The position numbers and the translations under genes were made by a program. DNA of 20,201 nucleotides from JAAZPG01 sp012797375 (GTDB lineage Bacteria; Acidobacteriota; Aminicenantia; Aminicenantales; UBA4085): the NCBI GenBank assembly GCA_937868205.1, contig CALMMC010000018.1, positions 1 through 20,201 of the forward strand. The letters are read 5' to 3'. Of the stretch, positions 6,630-13,651 are shown piece after piece. Within the stretch, counting starts at the first letter, position 1, and the number at the start of each line of letters is the position of its first letter. The notes under the pieces are model-generated. The model ran no database searches. It saw only the letters and a program-made list of their open reading frames with translations, and was not told the origin of the DNA.

Positions 6630-7640
6630 CTAAGGCCGGTAAACGGGGCGGTCGAGCTTTTCCGCCTCGCGCTGGGCGATCAGGCGGGCCGCCCGGCGTT
6701 TCATGACGGCCGCCGTCCGGACGGTGTTGACATGGGCATCGGTCGTCTCGGCCGGATCCCGGGAGTAGCCTCCGGCCAGCAGAATCACGAGGGGGATTTT
6801 CCGCAGAAGAGCCCCCTCCATGATGATCCGGTCGCGGCTCAGCAACCCGGCTTTCGTCACGGCCAGGCCGCCCAGCTGATCGCCGGCCAGCGGATCAGCC
6901 CCGGCCAGGTAGAAAACGATGTCCGGCGGGAATTCCTCGTAGATCTTCGGGAAGTGGCGCCGCACCGCTTCCAAATAGGCCCGGTCTCCGTCTCCCGACC
7001 ACAGCCCGACATCCAGGGTCCCGGTCATTTTTTCCGAAGGGTAGATGTCCATTTGATGGATGGAGAACGTGAAAACGTCCTCCCGCTTTTCGAAGATCGC
7101 GGCCGTCCCGTTGCCCTGGTGGACGTCGCAGTCGACGATCATCACCCGGCCGACCCGGCCCTCCCGCTGGAGCTTCTCAACGGCGACCGCCGTGTCGTTG
7201 AGAAGGCAGAATCCCTCGCCGTGGTCGGCGAAAGCATGATGGAATCCTCCGCCGAGATGGATGCAAAGCCCGTCGTCGAGCGCCCGCTCGGCCGCCAGAA
7301 CCGTGCCGCCGACGTTCAACCGGAAAAAGGAGATCAGCTCGGCGGAAAACGGCAATTCCAGCGCCTGGATCTCGTCCTTCGACAGGCTTCCGGTCTGAAG
7401 CTTGCGGAGATATTTCAGCGAATGAACGAGCTGAAGATCCTCGAAGGAAGCCGGCTCGGGCTTGAGGAAGTTTTCCCTTCGGGCGCCCAAGGCGGCGAGC
7501 CGCTCATGGACCATCCGGTATTTCCTCACCGGGAAGATATGTTTCCCGGTATTCAGCATCCAGTATTCCTCGTGGTACACGAACTTGAAGGGAAAACGGC
7601 GGCCGAAAAGAACTTCAAGAAGGCCCATGGCGGAAGGCAA
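6630..7640 (-). CDS. Histone deacetylase family hydrolase (class IV/HDAC11-like)
   Basis: 336 residues from a TTG at 7640; an internal ATG at 7628 is an equally possible start, since neither has a well-placed ribosome site. Family motifs are complete: GGGFHHA with the tandem His at 134-135, GFCLLNDTAVA at 143-153, DCDVHQGNGTA at 170-180 with zinc ligands Asp172 and His174, GADPLAGD at 247-254 with the third ligand Asp249, and LAGGY with the catalytic Tyr292. Bacterial members are zinc-dependent amidohydrolases that remove acetyl or related acyl groups from lysine, polyamines or other small amines. The substrate cannot be read from sequence. The protein has no signal peptide and should be cytoplasmic. 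It stands alone on the minus strand, divergent from the dehydrogenase operon and adjacent to the end of the defence island. Confidence 0.92.
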   Translation of the reverse strand: MPSAMGLLEVLFGRRFPFKFVYHEEYWMLNTGKHIFPVRKYRMVHERLAALGARRENFLKPEPASFEDLQLVHSLKYLRKLQTGSLSKDEIQALELPFSAELISFFRLNVGGTVLAAERALDDGLCIHLGGGFHHAFADHGEGFCLLNDTAVAVEKLQREGRVGRVMIVDCDVHQGNGTAAIFEKREDVFTFSIHQMDIYPSEKMTGTLDVGLWSGDGDRAYLEAVRRHFPKIYEEFPPDIVFYLAGADPLAGDQLGGLAVTKAGLLSRDRIIMEGALLRKIPLVILLAGGYSRDPAETTDAHVNTVRTAAVMKRRAARLIAQREAEKLDRPVYRP

Positions 7641-7918
7641 AGCATATCATAGGGGTTCCCCCTGAGAGAAACCCTTTTCTCCCCGCTTTTTCGGATAGGC
7701 CATCCCTCTCGACCCGCGGATACAAGGACGGCTTTCGGCGAAATCATGGACGAACACGTCAGCCCCGAGGCACAATCGACTGAAATGACCTGATATTTTT
7801 TCTTTGGTACTCCGCTCTTTCTTTTTAACGCCGGCGAGAGCCCCATAGATGTCTGAAATGTGATATAATAAACACTAATTCCGCCTGAATCCGGCGCCAG
7901 GGAGATTAAGGAGATAAC
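7641..7918. promoter_or_regulatory. Divergent intergenic region
   Basis: This 278-bp region separates the divergent deacetylase-family and dehydrogenase genes. Toward the plus strand it has a strong extended -10 promoter (separate entry). Just upstream of the deacetylase start are two small hairpins, AGGGG-TTC-CCCCT (7651-7663) and GAGAAA-CCCT-TTTCTC (7666-7681), which would lie in its leader. I see no gene here. Confidence 0.5.
7861..7869 (+). promoter_or_regulatory. Extended -10 promoter for the dehydrogenase operon
   Basis: TGATATAAT is a perfect extended -10 element (TGn plus TATAAT at 7864-7869). There is no good -35 hexamer 17 bp upstream, which extended -10 promoters tolerate. The predicted start of transcription near 7876 leaves a ~43-nt leader containing AAGGAG before the GTG start. 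Confidence 0.65.
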
Positions 7919-10039
7919 GTGAGCGATTTTCGCATCGATCGTCACCCCATCCTCACTCCAAGCCCCGCGGAAAAAGTCGCCATGACCTGGAAAGGCCGTC
8001 CAATTTCCGCCCGGGCCGGAGAAACCATCGCCGCCGCCCTTTTCGCCAACGGCGAGCGCGTCTTCAGCTACCATCCCAAGGATCGGGCTCCGCAGGGCAT
8101 TTTTTGCGCCAACGGCCAGTGCGCCCAGTGCCTCGTCCTGGCCGACGGCCTGCCGGTCAAGGCTTGCATGGAGCTGGTCCGTCCCGGCTTGAAGCTCGAA
8201 CCGGTGGACGGGCTTCCCGTCCTCCCGCCTGTTTCAAGCCCGGTCCGCCTTTCTCCCATCGAGGAAATCTCCGTCCCCGTTCTCATCATCGGCGGCGGCC
8301 CGGCCGGCTTGTCGGCCGCGATCGAATTCGGCAAGCGCGGCGTTTCCGCTCTTCTCATCGACGACAAGCACCGCCTCGGCGGCAAGCTTGTCCTCCAGAC
8401 CCACCGGTTCTTCGGCTCCTATAACGCAGTGTTCGCCGGAACCCGCGGCATCGACATCGCCGCCAAGCTCGAAAACGAGCTCCGGACTTATCCCAGTGTC
8501 CGGATCTGGCTTCAGAGCACCGCTCTGGCCGTCTACAGCGACAAGAAAGTCGGCATCCTCAGGGATGGGAAGCGCTACGTCCAGGTGAATCCGGAAGTCC
8601 TTCTCGTCGCCTCGGGAGCCCGGGAAAAATCCCTGGCCTTCCCCGGCAACACCCTTCCCGGCGTTTACGGCGCCGGCGCCTTCCAGACGCTCGTCAACCG
8701 GGACCTGGTCCGCTCCGCCGGCCGCCTGTTCATCGTCGGCGGCGGGAACGTCGGCCTGATCGCCGGATACCACGCCCTGCAGGCCGGCATCCCCGTCGTC
8801 GGGCTGGTCGAAGCCCTCCCTGAATGCAGCGGCTACAAGGTCCACAAGGACAAGCTCCGGCGCTTCGGCGTCCCGATTTACACCTCCCACACCGTCGTGA
8901 GCGCCAACGGGACGGACGGCGTCCAGTCCGTGACGATCGCCGCCCTCGACAAGGATTGGAAGGCCGTTCCCGGCTCGGAGAAATCCTTCGCCTGCGACAC
9001 GCTTCTGATCGCCATCGGCCTCGACCCGGTCGATGAGTTCTACGACAAAGCCCGGGAGTTCGGCCTGCCCGTCTACGCGGCCGGCGACGCCGAGGAGATC
9101 GCCGAGGCTTCGGCCGCGATTTTCTCGGGAAAGATCCGCGGCCTGGAAATCCTCAAGGCCATGGGCCGGAACGACGGCGGGATCTCCCCGGACTGGTACG
9201 CAACGGCCGATATCTTGAAGTCCCGGCCGGGGAAAACCGTTCCCGAGGCTCCGCCCGAAGGGGAGACGGGCGTTTTTCCGGTCCTTCACTGCGTCCAGGA
9301 AATTCCCTGCGATCCGTGCACAACGGTCTGTCCGCGCGACTTGATCCACATCCATTCGGGCGACATCCGCGGCCTGCCGGCCTTTGAAGCCCTCGACCCG
9401 GCCCGGGCCTGCACCGGCTGCGAAAAATGCGTCACGATCTGTCCCGGCCTGGCCATCGTTCTCGTCGATTACCGCAAGGATCCCGCCTCTCCGACCGTCA
9501 CGATCCCGTATGAATTTCTCAAGGATGGGATCGACGTCGGCGACCGGGTCCGCATCCTGGACACCGAGGCCGCCGACCTGGGGGAGGTCGAGGTCGTCGG
9601 CGTCCGTTCGATCAAAGCCAACGACCGAACGGTTCTGGTCAAGGTCCGGGCTCCGGCGGCCGTCGCCAAGAGGATCGCCGGCATCCGCGTCCAGGATCCG
9701 GCCGCCGGCAAGCCCTTGGACCGCGTCGTCGAGCGGACGGCCGACGACGTCATCGTCTGCCGCTGCGAGCGGGTTGCGGCCGGAGAGATCCGGGCCCTCA
9801 TCCGGGAGGGATTCCGTGACATCAGCGCCATCAAGGCGGTGAGCCGGGCGGGGATGGGCGCCTGCGGGGCCAAGACTTGCACGGCTCTCATCCACCGCTT
9901 ATTCCGGGAGGAGGGCGTTCCGGAAAAGGAGATCATCGACCAGTCGAAGCGGCCGCTGTTCATGGAGGTCCCGCTGGGAACCTTCGCCGGCAGCGAGCCG
10001 GGGCCGGTCCGGGAAGGAGGCGATCGTGGCCGCTATTAA
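7919..10039 (+). CDS. Fused iron-sulfur/FAD-NAD oxidoreductase subunit (HcnAB / proline-opine dehydrogenase type)
   Basis: 706 residues, GTG start with AAGGAG 5 nt upstream. Domain order: an HcnA-like [2Fe-2S] domain with Cys63, Cys68, Cys71 and Cys83; a pyridine-nucleotide-disulfide-type FAD/NAD domain from about 118 with GGGPAG at 125-130 and a second nucleotide motif (IVGGGNVG) in the 270s; a bis-[4Fe-4S] ferredoxin insert with Cys464/467/471 and Cys498/501/504/508; and a C-terminal BFD-like [2Fe-2S] domain with Cys614, Cys616, Cys649 and Cys654. In Hcn synthase, opine oxidases, D-hydroxyproline dehydrogenase and archaeal dye-linked proline dehydrogenase these modules sit on two or more polypeptides. 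Here they are fused. The protein should accept electrons from the DAO-type subunit encoded next, overlapping by 14 nt, and pass them through the Fe-S chain. The substrate is probably an amino or imino acid; which one is not determinable. No signal peptide is visible. Confidence 0.9.
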   Translation: MSDFRIDRHPILTPSPAEKVAMTWKGRPISARAGETIAAALFANGERVFSYHPKDRAPQGIFCANGQCAQCLVLADGLPVKACMELVRPGLKLEPVDGLPVLPPVSSPVRLSPIEEISVPVLIIGGGPAGLSAAIEFGKRGVSALLIDDKHRLGGKLVLQTHRFFGSYNAVFAGTRGIDIAAKLENELRTYPSVRIWLQSTALAVYSDKKVGILRDGKRYVQVNPEVLLVASGAREKSLAFPGNTLPGVYGAGAFQTLVNRDLVRSAGRLFIVGGGNVGLIAGYHALQAGIPVVGLVEALPECSGYKVHKDKLRRFGVPIYTSHTVVSANGTDGVQSVTIAALDKDWKAVPGSEKSFACDTLLIAIGLDPVDEFYDKAREFGLPVYAAGDAEEIAEASAAIFSGKIRGLEILKAMGRNDGGISPDWYATADILKSRPGKTVPEAPPEGETGVFPVLHCVQEIPCDPCTTVCPRDLIHIHSGDIRGLPAFEALDPARACTGCEKCVTICPGLAIVLVDYRKDPASPTVTIPYEFLKDGIDVGDRVRILDTEAADLGEVEVVGVRSIKANDRTVLVKVRAPAAVAKRIAGIRVQDPAAGKPLDRVVERTADDVIVCRCERVAAGEIRALIREGFRDISAIKAVSRAGMGACGAKTCTALIHRLFREEGVPEKEIIDQSKRPLFMEVPLGTFAGSEPGPVREGGDRGRY

Positions 10040-11189
10040 GTCCTCCGCGGACGTCATCATCATCGGCTCGGGCAGCGTCGGAACGCCGGCCGCCCTGGCC
10101 ATGGCCGAAAGCGGCCTCCGCGTCCTCGTCATCGACCGGATGCCCAGCGTCGGCCAAGGATCGAACAAGGGGGCCATCGGCGGAATCCGGGCGACCCACT
10201 CCGACCCGGCCAAAATCCGCCTCTGCCTGCGCTCGCTTGAGATTTTCTCGACCTGGCGGGATCGCCGCGGCGACGACATCGAATGGCGCAAGTGCGGATA
10301 CATGTTCGTCGCCTACCGCCGCCAGGAGGAAAAGGCTCTCAAGGAGCTTCTGGTCACCCAGAAGGCGTTCGGCCTGAACATCGATTGGCTCGACCGGAAG
10401 GCGATGCTTGAAATCGTCCCCGACCTCAATCCCGAGGGGCTGATCGGCGGAACATACTCGCCCGACGACGGGAGCGCCTCTCCCCTCCTTTCGGCTCATG
10501 CCTTCTGGCGGGCGGCAAAAAAAGCGGGGGCGATGTTCCGCTTCGGCGAAACCGTCACCGGCCTGATTATGGAAAATGGAGCCGTCCGCGGAGTCCGGAC
10601 GAACAAGGGCGAATATGCCGCCGAGATCGTGGTCAACGCGGCCGGCGGCTGGGCGGACGAGGTCGGGCGCATGGCCGGTCTCGACCTTCCGGTCAAACCA
10701 GACGCCCACGAGGGAGCCGTGACCGAGCCGGTCGCCCCGTTCCTCCATCCGATGATCGTCGACATCCGCCCGACCGACAGCTCGGTCAATTATTATTTCT
10801 ACCAGCATGCCACCGGCCAGATCATGTTCTGCATCACCCCGAATCCCAGCATCTGGGGCCTGGAAAAGCGCGAAACCAGCACGTTCCTGCCCATGGTCGC
10901 CCACCGGATGGTCAATCTGATCCCCCGGCTTCAGAACCTGCGCGTCCGGCGGACATGGCGCAACGTCTACCCGATGACGCCCGACGGCTTTCCCCTCGTC
11001 GGCTGGGCCCGGGAAGTCAAGGGACTGCTGCTGGCGGAGGGGATGTGCGGGCAGGGATTCATGCTCGGTCCCGGCCTGGGAGAGCTTCTGGCCCGCATCG
11101 TCCGCAACGATCTGCCGGCCAAGGACCGGGAAATCCTGGCCCTGCTCTCGCCCTACCGCACGTTCGAAGGCCGGGAAAAACTGCAATAA
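10026..11189 (+). CDS. DAO-family FAD-dependent oxidoreductase (catalytic subunit, HcnC/PDH-beta-like)
   Basis: 387 residues. GTG start lies within the 3' end of the preceding gene, with AAGGAGG (10014-10020) 5 nt upstream, so translation is coupled. The N-terminus is a Rossmann FAD-binding motif, DVIIIGSGSVG (residues 9-19), followed by the acidic end of the second strand at VLVIDR. The C-terminus has the typical DAO-fold closing segment, TPDGFPLVG and GMCGQGFMLGPGLGELLA. The family oxidises amino or imino acids (glycine oxidase, sarcosine oxidase, HcnC, proline dehydrogenase beta, D-hydroxyproline dehydrogenase). Together with the upstream Fe-S/FAD fusion it should form a dehydrogenase complex rather than a free oxidase; this is inferred from context. 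The substrate remains open. Confidence 0.9.
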   Translation: MAAIKSSADVIIIGSGSVGTPAALAMAESGLRVLVIDRMPSVGQGSNKGAIGGIRATHSDPAKIRLCLRSLEIFSTWRDRRGDDIEWRKCGYMFVAYRRQEEKALKELLVTQKAFGLNIDWLDRKAMLEIVPDLNPEGLIGGTYSPDDGSASPLLSAHAFWRAAKKAGAMFRFGETVTGLIMENGAVRGVRTNKGEYAAEIVVNAAGGWADEVGRMAGLDLPVKPDAHEGAVTEPVAPFLHPMIVDIRPTDSSVNYYFYQHATGQIMFCITPNPSIWGLEKRETSTFLPMVAHRMVNLIPRLQNLRVRRTWRNVYPMTPDGFPLVGWAREVKGLLLAEGMCGQGFMLGPGLGELLARIVRNDLPAKDREILALLSPYRTFEGREKLQ

Positions 11190-11232
11190 CCGTCCGGTTC
11201 CGCTGTGTTCTCATCCGGCCCGCGCCGGGACG

Positions 11233-11261
11233 TTGCCGAAACCGCCTCCCGGCTTTATAAT
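11233..11261 (+). promoter_or_regulatory. Sigma-70-type promoter for the lipoprotein-glyoxalase unit
   Basis: TTGCCG (11233-11238), a 17-bp spacer and a perfect TATAAT (11256-11261). Transcription would start near 11268, leaving a ~24-nt leader with AAAGGAG ahead of ATG 11292. It sits in the 102-bp gap after the dehydrogenase operon, so the next two genes have their own promoter. Confidence 0.75.
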
Positions 11262-11291
11262 GGGCGTACTTTCCAGAAAGGAGAGCGCCGG

Positions 11292-11891
11292 ATGAAACGA
11301 CTTCCCGCCGTCCTCGCCCCGGCCCTTATCGCGATCGCCTCGGCCGGATGCGTCATGGCCCCGCGGATCAACCTCGATCGCTTCGGAACCATCGGTTTCA
11401 TCGGCTTCGACACCCGGGCCGAGGGAAACATCGACGAGTACGCCAACCAGGTTTTTCTCGAAGTCCTGCTCCGGTCCCAGCCCGGAACCAGGATCATCGA
11501 TCTCGGCCCGGCGGCGACGGTTTTGCGCGGATCGAGGTCGCCCGTTCCCACGCCGGAAATCCTGGCCGATCTCCGGAGCCGCTACAACGTCGATGCCGTG
11601 CTGACCGGGATCCTCGACGTCTCCAAGGCCCGGCCGCGGGTGGAACTGGGAGCCATTCTTCTCGGTTCGATCCGGGCTTCCGTCGACATGGACGCCTTCA
11701 TGTCCGCCCGGCTGATGGACACCCATGACGGGACGACGTTCTGGATGGACTCGGCCCGGGTCCGGATGGACATCGCCGATCTCAGCGTCCTGAAAAACGG
11801 GCAGGTGATGTTCGACGCCCGGGATCCCGAGCGGGCATACGGCCGCCTGATCCGCGAGCTCGTCCTCCGGACGACCCGTGATTTCCGATGA
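11292..11891 (+). CDS. Small predicted lipoprotein of unknown function
   Basis: 199 residues from ATG 11292, preceded by AAAGGAG at 8 nt; a longer upstream frame lacks such a site and would bury the signal sequence. The N-terminus MKRLPAVLAPALIAIASAGC is a lipoprotein signal peptide ending in the lipobox ASAGC, with Cys20 as the predicted lipidated residue. The mature part starts VMAPRINLDRFGTIGFIGFD. Alternating beta/alpha segments (RFGTIGFIGF, NVDAVLTGIL, DMDAFMSARLMD) resemble periplasmic lipoproteins that assemble around a TolB-N/CsgG-like fold; that is only an impression from secondary-structure pattern. It is anchored at the inner or outer membrane. The stop overlaps the start of the glyoxalase gene (ATGA), so the two are translated together. 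The function is not recognised. Confidence 0.82.
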   Translation: MKRLPAVLAPALIAIASAGCVMAPRINLDRFGTIGFIGFDTRAEGNIDEYANQVFLEVLLRSQPGTRIIDLGPAATVLRGSRSPVPTPEILADLRSRYNVDAVLTGILDVSKARPRVELGAILLGSIRASVDMDAFMSARLMDTHDGTTFWMDSARVRMDIADLSVLKNGQVMFDARDPERAYGRLIRELVLRTTRDFR

Positions 11892-12262
11892 CCTTCACCT
11901 TCGCTCACAACAACGTCAACGTTTTCGACTTGGACCGGAGCCTGGCCTTCTACAAGGAAGCCCTCGGGCTTGCGGAAGTCCGCCGGATCGCCGCCAAGGA
12001 CGGGAGCTTTCTCATCGTCTATCTCGGCGACGGCCGGAGCGCCCACCGCCTTGAGTTGACCTGGCTTCGGGACCGGACGGAAAAATACGACCTGGGAGAC
12101 AACGAAATCCACCTGGCCTTCCGGACGGACGACTACGACGGCGCGTTCCGGAAGCACAAGGAGATGGGCGTCGTCTGCTACGAAAATCCGACGATGGGGA
12201 TTTATTTCATCGAGGACCCGGACGGCTACTGGATCGAGATCCTGCCGCAAAGCCGGGGCTGA
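11888..12262 (+). CDS. gloA: Glyoxalase I / VOC-family metalloenzyme
   Basis: 124 residues, the usual length for a single-unit bacterial glyoxalase I. All four metal ligands can be placed by pattern: His7 (FAHNNV), Glu56 (LELTW), His75 (NEIHLAF) and Glu117 (DPDGYWIEIL), corresponding to His5, Glu56, His74 and Glu122 of the E. coli enzyme. The expected reaction is isomerisation of the hemithioacetal of methylglyoxal and glutathione (or another thiol) to a lactoyl thioester in the cytoplasm. Other VOC enzymes share the fold, so a different substrate is possible, especially if the organism lacks glutathione. The gene begins within the stop codon of the lipoprotein gene. Confidence 0.85.
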   Translation: MTFTFAHNNVNVFDLDRSLAFYKEALGLAEVRRIAAKDGSFLIVYLGDGRSAHRLELTWLRDRTEKYDLGDNEIHLAFRTDDYDGAFRKHKEMGVVCYENPTMGIYFIEDPDGYWIEILPQSRG

Positions 12263-12271
12263 GCTCCCGGC
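12252..12271. terminator. Possible bidirectional terminator hairpin
   Basis: GCCGGG (12252-12257) pairs with CCCGGC (12266-12271) around an 8-nt loop, spanning the glyoxalase stop and the 17-bp gap to the convergent M24 peptidase gene. There is no T-run on either strand, so this is a weak call. Confidence 0.3.
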
Positions 12272-12279
12272 CCGCCTCG

Positions 12280-13605
12280 TCACCGGATCAGGTGAAAGGC
12301 GGTCTGCCGGACATCCAGGAAGCGCGATCCCGTCCGGCCGAAGACGGCGTCCTGCTCGAGGGCGATCCGGACGTCCGTCCCGCCCCATTCGGGGACCGCG
12401 GCCGTGATGTTGAGTTCGATCGAATAAACCGTGTCGGCGAACAGGGGGTAATCGCCGTCCCCGGGAACGCCGTTCTGCTTGTCCCACAGCCCGATCGTCG
12501 GGCCGGCGGCGTGGCCGTGATACCCGAGGGGATGAGTATAAATGCTCGGCCGGAGTCCGGCCGCCTTGGCTTTCCGGAGAGCCGAAGCGAGGATCTCGTT
12601 TCCCGCGCGGCCTTCCTTGAATTCCTCAAGCAGGATGTCCTGGAGGAGATTTCCTTGAGCCAAAGCCGCTTTCAGGCCGGCCGGAGCGTCCTCCTCCCCC
12701 GGCCTGAGGACATAGGCGTGCTGCTGCGTGTCGGTGCACAAACCGAGATACCGGATGCCGAAATCGCAATGAAGCAAGTCGCCCCGATGGATGACATCGG
12801 CCTCGCCGTCCAGGGACTCCCCCGGCCGCTGGATCTCGACGGACGGCTGGAACCACGTCTCGAGACCGAGGGACGAGACCCGCTCTCGGAGCCTCCAGAC
12901 GACGTCTGAAACCGTCGTCACGCCCGGCGTGACCGCGTCCCGGGAAAAGACTTCGGCGATGATCGCGTGGGCGACGGCGGCGATGTGGTCGTAGACGTCC
13001 AGCTCGTCGGGCGTCCGGCGCTCGAGCCAGCCGACGGCCAAGCGCTCGGCGGAGACGAGCCGCCTCGAAAGATCGGGTCCGAGCGCCCGGACGAGCCGGG
13101 CCTTGTGCGAGGCCGAGAGCCCGTCGGCGAAGGCGAAGACGTCGGATTCGTTGATTCCGATCCGGGACGGATTCCGCTCCTTGACGATTTCGGCCAGCCG
13201 GCTCCACTGATCGATCTTCTCCGGATCCCAGGAGGCCGGGTACAGCTTGCCGATCCCGTAGCGCCCGACCGTCAAGCGCTCGATTCCGTTCTTGCCCCGG
13301 TCGAAAAAGACGAGCATGGTCGTCCGGCGGGCGGAGTAGGAGTCGGCCGGAACCAGGGTCAGATAAACCGGATCTTCATTGTCCTCGGCACAGATCACGA
13401 GCCACATGTCGATCTTTTCCCGGCGCATGACCTCGGGAAGAACGGTTTCCAGGCGGAGGCCGAGCCACCGGTCGCGGACCGCGGCCCGGTCCTTCAAGCC
13501 GAGAATCGCGGGGATGTCCCGGCCGGACGCCGGGCGAGGCCCGGCGAAAAAGGCAGCCGTAACGACGGCCAGAAAAATAAAAAGACGAATCCGCGCGTTT
13601 TTCAC
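12280..13605 (-). CDS. Exported M24 metallopeptidase (Xaa-Pro dipeptidase/creatinase-like)
   Basis: 441 residues from GTG 13605-13603, chosen because GGAGGAG lies 5 nt upstream and because this start gives a clean signal peptide (MKNARIRLFIFLAVVTAAFF, then ...PASG). The protein is probably periplasmic. An N-terminal creatinase-like domain precedes a pita-bread M24 domain. Visible metal-site residues are Asp281 (HCDFG), Asp292 (CTDTQ), Glu397 (SIELN) and Glu417 (ALEQD). The histidine ligand falls in the His-rich stretch HPLGYHGHAAG (358-368), which departs from the common GHGxG form, so which His binds metal is unclear. Family members cleave N-terminal or dipeptide bonds next to proline; a role in peptide scavenging fits the neighbouring aminotransferase and dikinase. 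It begins 46 bp after the dikinase stop and may be co-transcribed. Confidence 0.9.
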   Translation of the reverse strand: MKNARIRLFIFLAVVTAAFFAGPRPASGRDIPAILGLKDRAAVRDRWLGLRLETVLPEVMRREKIDMWLVICAEDNEDPVYLTLVPADSYSARRTTMLVFFDRGKNGIERLTVGRYGIGKLYPASWDPEKIDQWSRLAEIVKERNPSRIGINESDVFAFADGLSASHKARLVRALGPDLSRRLVSAERLAVGWLERRTPDELDVYDHIAAVAHAIIAEVFSRDAVTPGVTTVSDVVWRLRERVSSLGLETWFQPSVEIQRPGESLDGEADVIHRGDLLHCDFGIRYLGLCTDTQQHAYVLRPGEEDAPAGLKAALAQGNLLQDILLEEFKEGRAGNEILASALRKAKAAGLRPSIYTHPLGYHGHAAGPTIGLWDKQNGVPGDGDYPLFADTVYSIELNITAAVPEWGGTDVRIALEQDAVFGRTGSRFLDVRQTAFHLIR

Positions 13606-13651
13606 GCAACCTCCTCCCGGACGCGGCCGTCCGGCCAAGGGCTCCGACCGC

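Noticed and set aside
8234..9895. 553-codon minus-strand open frame
   Set aside because: Antisense shadow of the Fe-S/FAD fusion gene, whose own frame contains all expected cofactor motifs.
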